Assembly (NCBI GenBank): GCA_012026715.1
Contig: VEPB01000113.1
Coordinates: 1-17,943 of the forward strand
DNA from: Methylococcaceae bacterium
GTDB lineage: Bacteria; Pseudomonadota; Gammaproteobacteria; Methylococcales; Methylococcaceae
Length of the DNA: 17,943 nt
Direction of reading: 5' to 3'
Of this stretch, positions 1-6,771 are shown piece by piece. The notes below the pieces were generated by a model. The model worked only from the letters and a program-made list of their open reading frames with translations. It was not told the origin of the DNA and searched no databases. Position numbers and translations under genes: made by a program. Each line of letters begins with the position of its first letter. Position 1 is the stretch's first letter.

Positions 1-2
1 CC

Positions 3-584
3 CGCAGCAAGCTGATCCACGCCCTCAACTACCTGGGCGAGGCGGACCGCGCCGGGCGGGAGATGGAAGCCCTGGTGGAATTGGCCGAGCGCGGCAGCGA
101 CCCCAATGCCTGGCTGTCCGTGTCGGTCAGCCGTTGCGCCCATTATTTCTTCCACGACGACGTTGCCGGCGTGCTGGAAACGGCGGAGCGGGGTTTGCGC
201 CTGACCCGCCAGCAGGACCTGGCCCACTGGGCCGTCATCCTCAACGCCTACCGGCTGTGGGCCCTGGCCGCGCAAGGCGACCGCCAGGCCCTCGCCGACC
301 TCGACGCCCACTGCTGCCAGGCCGCCGCCCGCCTGCCCGCCAAGACCGCCGGTTTTCTCTACTTCCCGGCCGACGCCTATGTGCGCACCGGGCAGTGGGC
401 CGAGGCTTTGAAAGCCCTGCGCGAGGTCCGGAGGGCAATCCGGCGCTATGGGGAGGGGTATCGGTTGGGTGAAACGTTATTGCTGCTGCGGCAATGTGCG
501 GGCGAACGGAAGGGCTGCAACCTCAGCATGAGTAACTACGTTGCGAAGTTCATAAAATTACATCATGCGCGGCAGATAGAGTGA
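3..584 (+). CDS. C-terminal part of a TPR-like helical-repeat protein (5' end outside window)
   Basis: The frame is open from position 3, so the true start lies upstream; an internal ATG occurs at 63. The translation is alpha-helical and rich in Ala and Leu, with TPR-like spacing. Examples are LGEADRAGREMEALVELAE, a helix pair around AHWAVILNAYRLWALAAQGD, and AYVRTGQWAEALKALREV. This resembles the C-terminal repeat region of large ATPase, cyclase or regulator proteins with TPR tails, in which the final repeats have this form. No catalytic motif is visible in the part present. The last 25 or so residues, after RLGETLLLLRQCAGE, lose the repeat character (KGCNLSMSNYVAKFIKLHHA) and the DNA becomes AT-richer from about 500. 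The original 3' end may therefore have been replaced at the edge of the neighbouring low-GC segment. The gene is convergent with the minus-strand operon. The helical repeat call is fairly sure; the parent family is a guess. Confidence 0.6.
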   Translation, partial: RSKLIHALNYLGEADRAGREMEALVELAERGSDPNAWLSVSVSRCAHYFFHDDVAGVLETAERGLRLTRQQDLAHWAVILNAYRLWALAAQGDRQALADLDAHCCQAAARLPAKTAGFLYFPADAYVRTGQWAEALKALREVRRAIRRYGEGYRLGETLLLLRQCAGERKGCNLSMSNYVAKFIKLHHARQIE

Positions 585-589
585 GCTTC

Positions 590-645
590 TATGCGGTAGT
601 GGCGCATAACGTTACGTATATTACTCGATAAATCGGGTATATGCG
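590..645. other. Small hairpins between convergent genes
   Basis: TATGCG (590-595) and CGCATA (603-608) form a 6-bp stem with a 7-nt loop. A second TATGCG at 640-645 could pair with the same CGCATA. A small CGAT/ATCG stem lies at 626-635. The location between two convergent genes fits a weak bidirectional termination region, but there is no clear T-tract on either side. Confidence 0.25.
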
Positions 646-674
646 GAGCTTGGATCGCATTACAAAAGCAGCCA

Positions 675-1718
675 TTAGGAAAGAAACCGCTCATTTAAGG
701 TCTGCTTCGTCTTTTCATCAAACTGACCGGTTATCGCCATAGAATTCTCCACCTGAAATCGAGACAAACCGGCTTTTGTATACTCATCCAATAAACCATC
801 CTCTGGTCCAACAGAATATCCAAGATTGTTCAAGCGAGCTTGCCCGCCGCTCAATTCATCTATGGGGTTGACATAACCCAGATCGAAATTAACTATATGC
901 AGCTCCTCACCCACCTTTACTGAAACGCTACCTCGTATCGCCGTAGCCGGGATCGGCGATCGCACGAACCCCTCTGAATCGGTACAGCCTCGACAGTCGG
1001 GATGCTCGCTGCCATCCGAGGATTCGATGCTGAGTAAGTATGGCGCATTGGTGATAGGTTGATCGACAAAATCGAGAAATCGCAAATTGATGCTAGCTGT
1101 GGCGCCTCTACGCCGCAGATCGTAACGGTTACCTGTGGTTGCGGTAATTATCTTCCGTTGCCGCGATGGAATTTTCAGCAAATCCCCAGGATGGAGAATA
1201 TGCCCATCCTTGCGGCCTGAACGCAGCGATAAATTGGGGCCAAAATTCCAAATCGTCTCAGGCAAAAATCCTCTCTCGAAGGCGATACTCGCCAAACATT
1301 CCCCAAGTATCACCGTATGCGCGTCGACTTCTTCCGGCGGTGATGGAGTAGACCATGGAGCATCACCCGTGCTGGTTCGCTTGTGTCCCAGCGGAATCGT
1401 TTCGATTAGGCTCCATGCACCTCGATCCGTCAGAGGTAAACCTAGTTCGTATTCTCCTGGTAACAACCCATCGAATCGCGCCTGTCCATAAGCATCAGAC
1501 TTGGTGCGAACTACTTGATCAGCAGTTTTCGCTAATTCTATTAGGACGTCCGCTATCGGTAAATCCGATTCGTCTAGCACACGAACCTCGATGGCCTCCC
1601 TTTGGAAAGGGCAACCCTGCACCACCTGATCTGTTGCGACCAGTGTCTCGGTCATTGAATGCTCTTCCGCTGCTCGAAGATCTGCCAGCACGGCGAATTC
1701 ATCGTCAACCTGCGTCAT
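675..1718 (-). CDS. LysM and peptidoglycan-binding domain protein, T6SS-associated type
   Basis: This is a 347-residue protein beginning MTQVDDEFAV. The ATG at 1718 is chosen because GGAGAAGG (1722-1729) sits 3 nt upstream and because the start overlaps the preceding stop by 14 bp; a longer open frame to 1865 has no such site. Residues about 42-105 look like a carboxypeptidase-regulatory/Ig-like beta fold (SDAYGQARFDGLLPGEYEL). Residues about 132-184 are LysM-like (HTVILGECLASIAFERGF, then HPGDLLKIP). Residues 205-280 look like a second beta domain. Residues about 285-345 match a peptidoglycan-binding domain (GGQARLNNLGYSVGPEDG, then FQVENSMAITGQFDEKT). No signal peptide or membrane segment is visible. 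Proteins with this LysM plus C-terminal PG-binding layout are common in T6SS VgrG/effector clusters in GC-rich proteobacteria and myxobacteria (recalled, not searched). The role is unproven: it could be a cargo-associated cell-wall-binding factor or an effector accessory. It is the last gene of the operon. Confidence 0.75.
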   Translation of the reverse strand: MTQVDDEFAVLADLRAAEEHSMTETLVATDQVVQGCPFQREAIEVRVLDESDLPIADVLIELAKTADQVVRTKSDAYGQARFDGLLPGEYELGLPLTDRGAWSLIETIPLGHKRTSTGDAPWSTPSPPEEVDAHTVILGECLASIAFERGFLPETIWNFGPNLSLRSGRKDGHILHPGDLLKIPSRQRKIITATTGNRYDLRRRGATASINLRFLDFVDQPITNAPYLLSIESSDGSEHPDCRGCTDSEGFVRSPIPATAIRGSVSVKVGEELHIVNFDLGYVNPIDELSGGQARLNNLGYSVGPEDGLLDEYTKAGLSRFQVENSMAITGQFDEKTKQTLNERFLS

Positions 1719-2154
1719 AGTCCTTCTCCGTATTCCGTTGCCGCGAATCCTCCATAAACGCTTGATGCTCCCGAACGTTGCAGACGTTGATTTCCAACCT
1801 GCGAAGACAAGCCTGATACAGTCGTGCCATCCGGTCGCTCGGATTGGATACCTGGGAATCTTCAAGCATGGTCTGCATCCATGACAATTCGGCTCGCTGA
1901 TGAAAATCCCAGCCGAAGCAAACGCAAATGCAGAGATACCGAAAAAGGTCTAAATCGGTTTTAAAGTCATGGCAATCAGCCTGCTGTATGGCCCGTGCCA
2001 CAAGCTCCGTCAATTGATCGTCGGCGAGTGGGGATACGCGGAGCGCAAACTCCCGCCGAATCAACGCGCACATGCGAGCAACAGCGCCTTCTCTGCGCGC
2101 CGCCGCAAGCCTATCGATTTGGGATACGCCTATCTGTAGATGCCGCATAGCCAT
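1705..2154 (-). CDS. Small T6SS effector-cluster protein (149 aa, unknown function)
   Basis: This is a soluble, helical protein of 149 residues with no signal peptide. Its pattern runs QIDRLAAARREGAVARMCAL near the start, then LVARAIQQADCHDF, then ICVCFGWDFHQRAELSW, and ends with helical RMARLYQACLRRLE. It resembles a small family that commonly accompanies VgrG/PAAR/effector genes and often begins MLTIRxxQM..F, with a mid-protein FGxDF motif. This assignment is from memory and not from a search. Its ATG at 2154 shares one base with the TAA of the large upstream gene (TAATG), which implies translational coupling; Met3 at 2148 is an alternative start. The 3' end overlaps the LysM gene by 14 bp. 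Candidate roles are effector chaperone, adaptor or immunity; the sequence does not separate them. It shares the lower GC of the large gene. Confidence 0.6.
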   Translation of the reverse strand: MAMRHLQIGVSQIDRLAAARREGAVARMCALIRREFALRVSPLADDQLTELVARAIQQADCHDFKTDLDLFRYLCICVCFGWDFHQRAELSWMQTMLEDSQVSNPSDRMARLYQACLRRLEINVCNVREHQAFMEDSRQRNTEKDYDAG

Positions 2155-5100
2155 TACGAAATCGCCATGTCCTCGGAGTCCTCCTCCCGCTTACCATTTT
2201 CGCTCGAGTCATCATCCTCAGTCAGTTCCTCGAGTCGTCTTATAAGATGCTTCAAGCGCTGAATGTCAGGTATATCCTCAGCAGCTTCAAATTTATCGGT
2301 CTTTTTCCCCATCGTTTCCGCCTTCTCAAATAGTTCGTTCGCTCTTGTCCTCAGAGAGTCGATATCGTTGTCCACCAATTCGTTGCTTACCCTGCCCTGT
2401 TGCTGCTCGGTTTCGCGCCGCGCGAACTCGTCAAGGCGGAGAAAATCCAGCCTCCCGTCCCAGCCATAGTCGAGTAATCCGGTCGTTAGTACATTTTCTG
2501 GAACGTCATCTTTGTGCAATAACTCTTGTTCAAGCTTACAAACGGTTTCTATGGATGGCTTATCAGAAACGGCCTCAGCCTTATATTTTTCAAGAAGCAT
2601 GGCCAGAGCTTTCAAGTCCTTGAACTTTCTTTGTATCCGTTCGGTTTCGGCACGCTTTACGTTAGGAATCACGCAGCTGCAGTCACCATCCTCCGCCGTA
2701 CGCACGATCCTCTTATAGAGGTATTGTTCTTCCCGATCAGCGTTGCAATCAATAGTCGATCCGGTCGAAAACAATCCGCCAACCGGGAAATGGTCCGAGA
2801 AACATGCCCAAAACCGGGACACGGCGAGATCTTCACTGTCGGCGAGAACCACCTTGCCCACATCGGGACACAGCAGGCCAAGGCACCAGGCGCGCCAATG
2901 ACCGTCACTGCCGGAGACCTTAGGATCGAATCGCGTATGGACAATAAAATCGGCAACTTTGAGGTGAGCAGCATAGAAGGCCCGTTCCTGGAGGTACGCA
3001 TTGTATGCGGCATCATTAACTTCCGCTGGCGCCTCGACTAACGGCAAGCCGCGAAAAAGGTGAGTATTGCTCCCGGAGATCGACTGTGTAACTTCGATGC
3101 CCTCGTTTTTATTGACGTCATCGATAAACCTTTGGCCAAAGGAGGCCCGGGACGGATCGACGGTCGTGGAGATTTTGATATCCAACGCCGTCTTGCCAGT
3201 TTTCCTTTGTTTCTTTCCCTCCGCTTCCTGCTTTTTCTTGGCGTCGGAAAGGCGAAAGCGAAGGTACTCCGTATTGTCTTGCTTCAGGGCAGCCCATTTA
3301 TTCACCGTTGTCGAATCCTCCTTGGACTTGGACCGTAGATACGTTGCCCGAGATTGACAAAATCCGCAAAACTCCCAAAGATGTGTGTATAGTTTTATCC
3401 GTCCTTCAATTAACTCCCTGATCTGGTCATTACCCAATTTATCGTAATGCTGTGGTTCATATAACCAGCAATCGCTTTCCATGCGGATACGTGAACGGGC
3501 CAGGGCGGTGCCTGTTACGGATTGACGCGCAAGAAAGCGCGCATCTTTGAGAAGTTCTTTTGGTAAGTTCCGCGGCTTCCCCACCGTGGGGCGTTTTTTT
3601 CGCGACGCATCTTTCAGCGCACCCCTCATATTCCATTTTTTCATCCAGTCGCGACATTTATTTATCCAAAGCTTGATATTCCCAGCATTGGCGTCGTAAT
3701 CGCTCAGTCTTCTCTCAAATTCGGATTCGACAGCATCGTCCGCGTATTCACCAGTGACTCGGGACTCCTTGAATAAATAATAATCACCCGGCAAGAGCCA
3801 AGGCCCGGCGAAAGCCTTGGTTTCCTCCGTAAGGCTAAAAGCGCGCTTAGCGACTTCATCCACCATTCCCTGGATCTGGTCGAACTCGTATTTGCGTTCG
3901 AATTCGCCGCCTTCACTCGGCGTCGTGTGAACCACACCGACATGGAACATCAGGTTCTCCTTCTCCTTCCATGCGATGTCGTAATTAACGACCGGCCTGA
4001 AGGTCGCCTGCGCTTGGTGTTTGTCCCACACCAAATCGGGTTTGGGGAGTAGCCAGCCTTCCCGCGCGGGCGGCGGCGGCCCCTTCCGCTTTTTCGTAGG
4101 CTGAGGTTTCGTACCCCATTCGGCTTTGGGGCAGACATTGGGAATGACGCGGTCGACCGCTAATTCCTGCGGTACGCCTTGGGCGTCGAGCCACCAAATT
4201 CGCTTTACCTGCAATAGCCGGTCTCCGGGATTATTCCGGCTTTTCATGTCGCTCCGCATGATCAACGGATAATATTCCCGCTCTCCGCCTTCCCAATCAC
4301 CGCTGCTCTTCATGAGAGGGCCGGCGTAGACCGACAATTCGTGGTCTTTGAGTTGATCGATCAACAACTCGATACCGCTGAACTTCACTTCTTGGAGAAC
4401 CAGGATATCCAGCCAATGGTGTCTGGAGAATAGCTCGGTTATTGCGAGACAGGCTAGTTTGCGGGTAAGCAGGCGTGGCTCCACCTTTTTTAGATCGATC
4501 TGTGTAAATTTAGCATCGACCTCGTTAGCCCGTTTCTCTAAATCTTCGCGACTATTAGGTTCGTCGATCGAATCTGTTGCCTGCGAGAGAACCGGTCCTG
4601 CAAAACTCTCGTAGCTTTCTATCTGCTTCTGCACGTATGGGGTTGTCCAACCGCTAAGGGATCGTTCGAGCTGTTCGGCCAAAGTCTCGGGTTTCCCGAC
4701 CACCGGCTTGCGGCGAGGCCCAGTTCCGGTTCGCTGATCTTTTCGCTTTCTTACGGGCGGAGCCTTGGGGGCAGGCTGTTCCGGTTTGAATTTTTCGATG
4801 GCGGCTTTCAACACGTCCCTCGCCTGGATCAACCAGAGTATTTTCCGCAAATCGTCATTGGTGATGACCGCCATCGGCCCATCCTCCGTATCCGATGCTC
4901 CGGTGACCTCATCGATTCGTTTGGAGAGCCCATGGGCGTTCCACGTCGCGATACCGATTCGATAACCTCCCCGGATGGTCGCCTGAGAGACGCGCGGCAC
5001 GCTGCGTCTCTGGTGCTGCGAATCCACCTTCTTATTCTCGCCCAGGTCACCGCTCCTGATAGGAGGAGGGGGGAGACCAGAGTTGCGCGTTGTTGTTGGT

Positions 5101-5921
5101 TGCTGCGCGGTTTCGCGCCGGGGCTTTTCCTTCGGAAGTTCATGGTCTATGCCCGAATAGAGGATCTTTTTTTGTGCGCAATTCTTTAGATTATTGAGGG
5201 TTACCTGTGCCTGATCTCTGCGCTGGACCCAATTTTCCTCGTTAGCCAGGTCCAATGCCGATAGGTCCGAGGCCAAGGTTTTCAACAAATTCTTGCACTT
5301 GGTCACGAATGTCGATATGTCTGCATTGCTGCCTACATCTTGCCCAGTCAGATGGAATCCTGGCGTATTTTCCGGAAGGTCTTGGGTAAACCACTGGGCA
5401 TGACAGTGCAGGCCCATGTAGACGGTATTTTGAATCACGTCAAAATCGCTGGACGACAGATTTCTTTGCTCAGCAGACGCTCCGCGGCACAGTTCCACAT
5501 ACCCTCCAGTACGGGAATTTCCAATATCGACAGAATAACTACCGTGACCGATCACGATGACCAATTTGTAATAGGCCGTGTGATCCTGTAGATAGTTCGC
5601 GACCTGCCTTGATGAGTTGAATGGCGTTACCTCGCAACCTTCGGGGGCTGACAATTTATGCTGTTCTCCATTAAGAGTTTTAGCATCCTTATCAGTATTG
5701 TTATATTCGTTGACCCGAACGGGTACCAAGATAACGGGCTTGTGGTCTTGTAGTTTTTGGGCGAGTTCCACTCCGGAGTTCCAGAATTCCATAGCCTGCA
5801 CGTTTTGCTGGGATATCCGCTGGGGCATTTTCTGATTTTGTTCCTCCAGCGGCATAGTCTCTTTATCGCTGGTTGTAAACTCAGGGTTGGTGCCGTCGCC
5901 GACGACAATCACGATGCGCAT
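2154..5921 (-). CDS. Giant putative T6SS effector: caspase-like (clan CD) domain plus DNase I-like EEP domain with large insertions
   Basis: This is a 1255-residue protein. The ATG at 5921 is preceded by GGAGGG (5926-5931); a GTG at 5939 is possible but has no better site. Residues 1-200 show the strands MRIVIVVGDG and KPVILVPVRV. Next come YKLVIVIGHGSYS (His126) and NTVYMGLHCHAQWF (Cys173). This is the HG...C order of caspase-like peptidases with a 47-residue gap, close to that in caspases. A Pro/Gln-rich linker covers about 265-310. EEP motifs then follow in order: IGIATWNAHGL (Asn328), DILVLQEVKF (Glu511), VGVVHTTP (His665), LLPGDYYL (Asp713), VADFIVHTRFD and FSDHFPVGG (Asp1043, His1044). 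Basic, Pro-rich insertions lie at about 340-495 and 605-622, and a very long one at about 725-970. The C-terminal 70 residues are helical and acidic. There is no signal peptide, PAAR, MIX or Rhs. It sits between DUF4123 and small T6SS-type genes. EEP fold 0.75; caspase-like fold about 0.45; effector role inferred. Confidence 0.6.
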   Translation of the reverse strand: MRIVIVVGDGTNPEFTTSDKETMPLEEQNQKMPQRISQQNVQAMEFWNSGVELAQKLQDHKPVILVPVRVNEYNNTDKDAKTLNGEQHKLSAPEGCEVTPFNSSRQVANYLQDHTAYYKLVIVIGHGSYSVDIGNSRTGGYVELCRGASAEQRNLSSSDFDVIQNTVYMGLHCHAQWFTQDLPENTPGFHLTGQDVGSNADISTFVTKCKNLLKTLASDLSALDLANEENWVQRRDQAQVTLNNLKNCAQKKILYSGIDHELPKEKPRRETAQQPTTTRNSGLPPPPIRSGDLGENKKVDSQHQRRSVPRVSQATIRGGYRIGIATWNAHGLSKRIDEVTGASDTEDGPMAVITNDDLRKILWLIQARDVLKAAIEKFKPEQPAPKAPPVRKRKDQRTGTGPRRKPVVGKPETLAEQLERSLSGWTTPYVQKQIESYESFAGPVLSQATDSIDEPNSREDLEKRANEVDAKFTQIDLKKVEPRLLTRKLACLAITELFSRHHWLDILVLQEVKFSGIELLIDQLKDHELSVYAGPLMKSSGDWEGGEREYYPLIMRSDMKSRNNPGDRLLQVKRIWWLDAQGVPQELAVDRVIPNVCPKAEWGTKPQPTKKRKGPPPPAREGWLLPKPDLVWDKHQAQATFRPVVNYDIAWKEKENLMFHVGVVHTTPSEGGEFERKYEFDQIQGMVDEVAKRAFSLTEETKAFAGPWLLPGDYYLFKESRVTGEYADDAVESEFERRLSDYDANAGNIKLWINKCRDWMKKWNMRGALKDASRKKRPTVGKPRNLPKELLKDARFLARQSVTGTALARSRIRMESDCWLYEPQHYDKLGNDQIRELIEGRIKLYTHLWEFCGFCQSRATYLRSKSKEDSTTVNKWAALKQDNTEYLRFRLSDAKKKQEAEGKKQRKTGKTALDIKISTTVDPSRASFGQRFIDDVNKNEGIEVTQSISGSNTHLFRGLPLVEAPAEVNDAAYNAYLQERAFYAAHLKVADFIVHTRFDPKVSGSDGHWRAWCLGLLCPDVGKVVLADSEDLAVSRFWACFSDHFPVGGLFSTGSTIDCNADREEQYLYKRIVRTAEDGDCSCVIPNVKRAETERIQRKFKDLKALAMLLEKYKAEAVSDKPSIETVCKLEQELLHKDDVPENVLTTGLLDYGWDGRLDFLRLDEFARRETEQQQGRVSNELVDNDIDSLRTRANELFEKAETMGKKTDKFEAAEDIPDIQRLKHLIRRLEELTEDDDSSENGKREEDSEDMAIS

Positions 5922-5925
5922 GATA

Positions 5926-5931
5926 CCCTCC
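5926..5931 (-). promoter_or_regulatory. Ribosome binding site deciding the start of the large effector gene
   Basis: GGAGGG on the minus strand lies 4 nt upstream of the ATG at 5921, a near-ideal site. It falls inside the alternative reading that starts at GTG 5939, which argues for the ATG. Confidence 0.6.
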
Positions 5932-5986
5932 GTGAACACAAAGCCGTTTAGGAAGAAGCTCGGTCTTACCCTATCTCGACTGAACG

Positions 5987-6163
5987 CTATCGCATGTGGC
6001 CTTGCTGGTGCGGGGCACTTCCAGCAGATCGGGGGCGATAGCTTTCCGGTCCGGCCGCAGCTTGTTGCTGAAGCGTCTTGACATGGTCGAACAATCGCAA
6101 GCGGAAGTCATCGGCGGGTGCTTCCTGGAAAGCCATCATCTTCGAGTTGGTAATGGTCAACAT
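5987..6163 (-). pseudogene. Decayed copy of a small T6SS-associated MLTI-type protein
   Basis: This 58-codon ORF starts at ATG 6163 inside ATGTTGA, so its start overlaps the stop of the DUF4123 gene by 4 nt, as expected for a coupled downstream gene. The first 30 or so residues (MLTITNSKMMAFQEAPADDF, then RLRLFDHVKT) resemble the N-terminus of the small protein family that usually follows or precedes T6SS effectors, the family to which the 149-residue protein at 1705-2154 appears to belong. After that the reading becomes low-complexity (QQQAAAGPE) and stops at TAG 5987, far short of the usual 130-150 residues. No other frame restores a convincing continuation. I read it as a remnant left when the downstream DNA was replaced; it could still be translated as a short peptide. 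Confidence 0.5.
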
Positions 6164-6768
6164 GGCGGCACGGGAGATTCGGCTTGCAGTTGGGGATGGG
6201 GTATCGCGTTATCTAACAGCGGCTCTGGAAAATTCTTGAAGGCATATTCCTGTTGCCCCAAGCCGTTTTTCTTCAGGCAATATTCCATCAGGTGTTCGCC
6301 GTTACTTCCCTCCGCCCAATAATTCCTGATTGGCCCGAACAAGGTATGAAGTTGGGCCATGTCGCAAGTCGGCAGAAATACCCGCAATACCCGCGGATCA
6401 TAATATCGAAATATCAGTTTTCTCCCAGTCTCGTCCTGTACCCGCAAAAATTGCCGCAGGTGGTGGCGCAGGTTGGAGGGGTCGTTCACGCTGAGGAAGA
6501 TGCCCCACGCATTGCCCCAGGCACGGTTGAGCAGGTCGCGAGTTCGCTGGCTGGTTGGCGGCAGTTCCAACAGATAGGGCGCGGTCGTTTGCAATTCCGG
6601 CGGCAGCTGGCCGCTGTAGAGGCACAGGTAATCGAGCCCGGACAGTCGCAGCCCGGGGAAGATCTGCTCGTCGCGGGCGGCATCCAGTACCGCCCACACG
6701 CTGCGGCCGGGCGCGGCGTTTTCCGGAAACAGCAGGGGCAGCAGACGGTCGGCGGGTTGCTGGGACAT
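6157..6768 (-). CDS. DUF4123 domain T6SS effector adaptor (Tap/TEC type)
   Basis: This is a 203-residue protein with the hallmarks of DUF4123: VWAVLDAARDEQIFPGL (24-40), WGNAWGIFLSVNDP (84-97), NLRHHLRQFLRVQDETG (99-115), RKLIFRYYDPRVLRVFLPTC (116-135) and LFGPIRNYW (143-151). In the family, these cytoplasmic proteins load a specific toxin onto the VgrG spike and are not themselves secreted. The gene follows the 282-residue gene after 3 nt and precedes the effector, so it probably serves the 1255-residue protein or a predecessor of it. It is at the short end for the family, and its last 50 residues are encoded by DNA of falling GC content. The C-terminal, cargo-facing part may therefore have been exchanged or trimmed. 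The upstream ribosome site is weak, which suggests coupling to the gene before it. Confidence 0.88.
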   Translation of the reverse strand: MSQQPADRLLPLLFPENAAPGRSVWAVLDAARDEQIFPGLRLSGLDYLCLYSGQLPPELQTTAPYLLELPPTSQRTRDLLNRAWGNAWGIFLSVNDPSNLRHHLRQFLRVQDETGRKLIFRYYDPRVLRVFLPTCDMAQLHTLFGPIRNYWAEGSNGEHLMEYCLKKNGLGQQEYAFKNFPEPLLDNAIPHPQLQAESPVPPC

Positions 6769-6771
6769 GGG

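Noticed and set aside
1719..1865. N-terminal extension of the LysM protein (396-residue version)
   Set aside because: The extension is Arg/Trp-rich, overlaps the conserved end of the 149-aa gene, and lacks a ribosome site. The internal ATG at 1718 has an excellent one.
2526..3041. 171-codon plus-strand open frame inside the large effector gene
   Set aside because: No start signal or recognisable domain. It lies opposite the SDHFPV and VADFIV motifs of the EEP domain, which support the minus-strand reading.
5430..5600. Reading the GHGSYS motif as an alpha/beta-hydrolase or lipase nucleophile elbow
   Set aside because: The elbow is G-x-S-x-G with Ser in the centre. Here the central residue is His followed by Gly, and a Cys motif follows after 47 residues, which fits a caspase-like dyad better.
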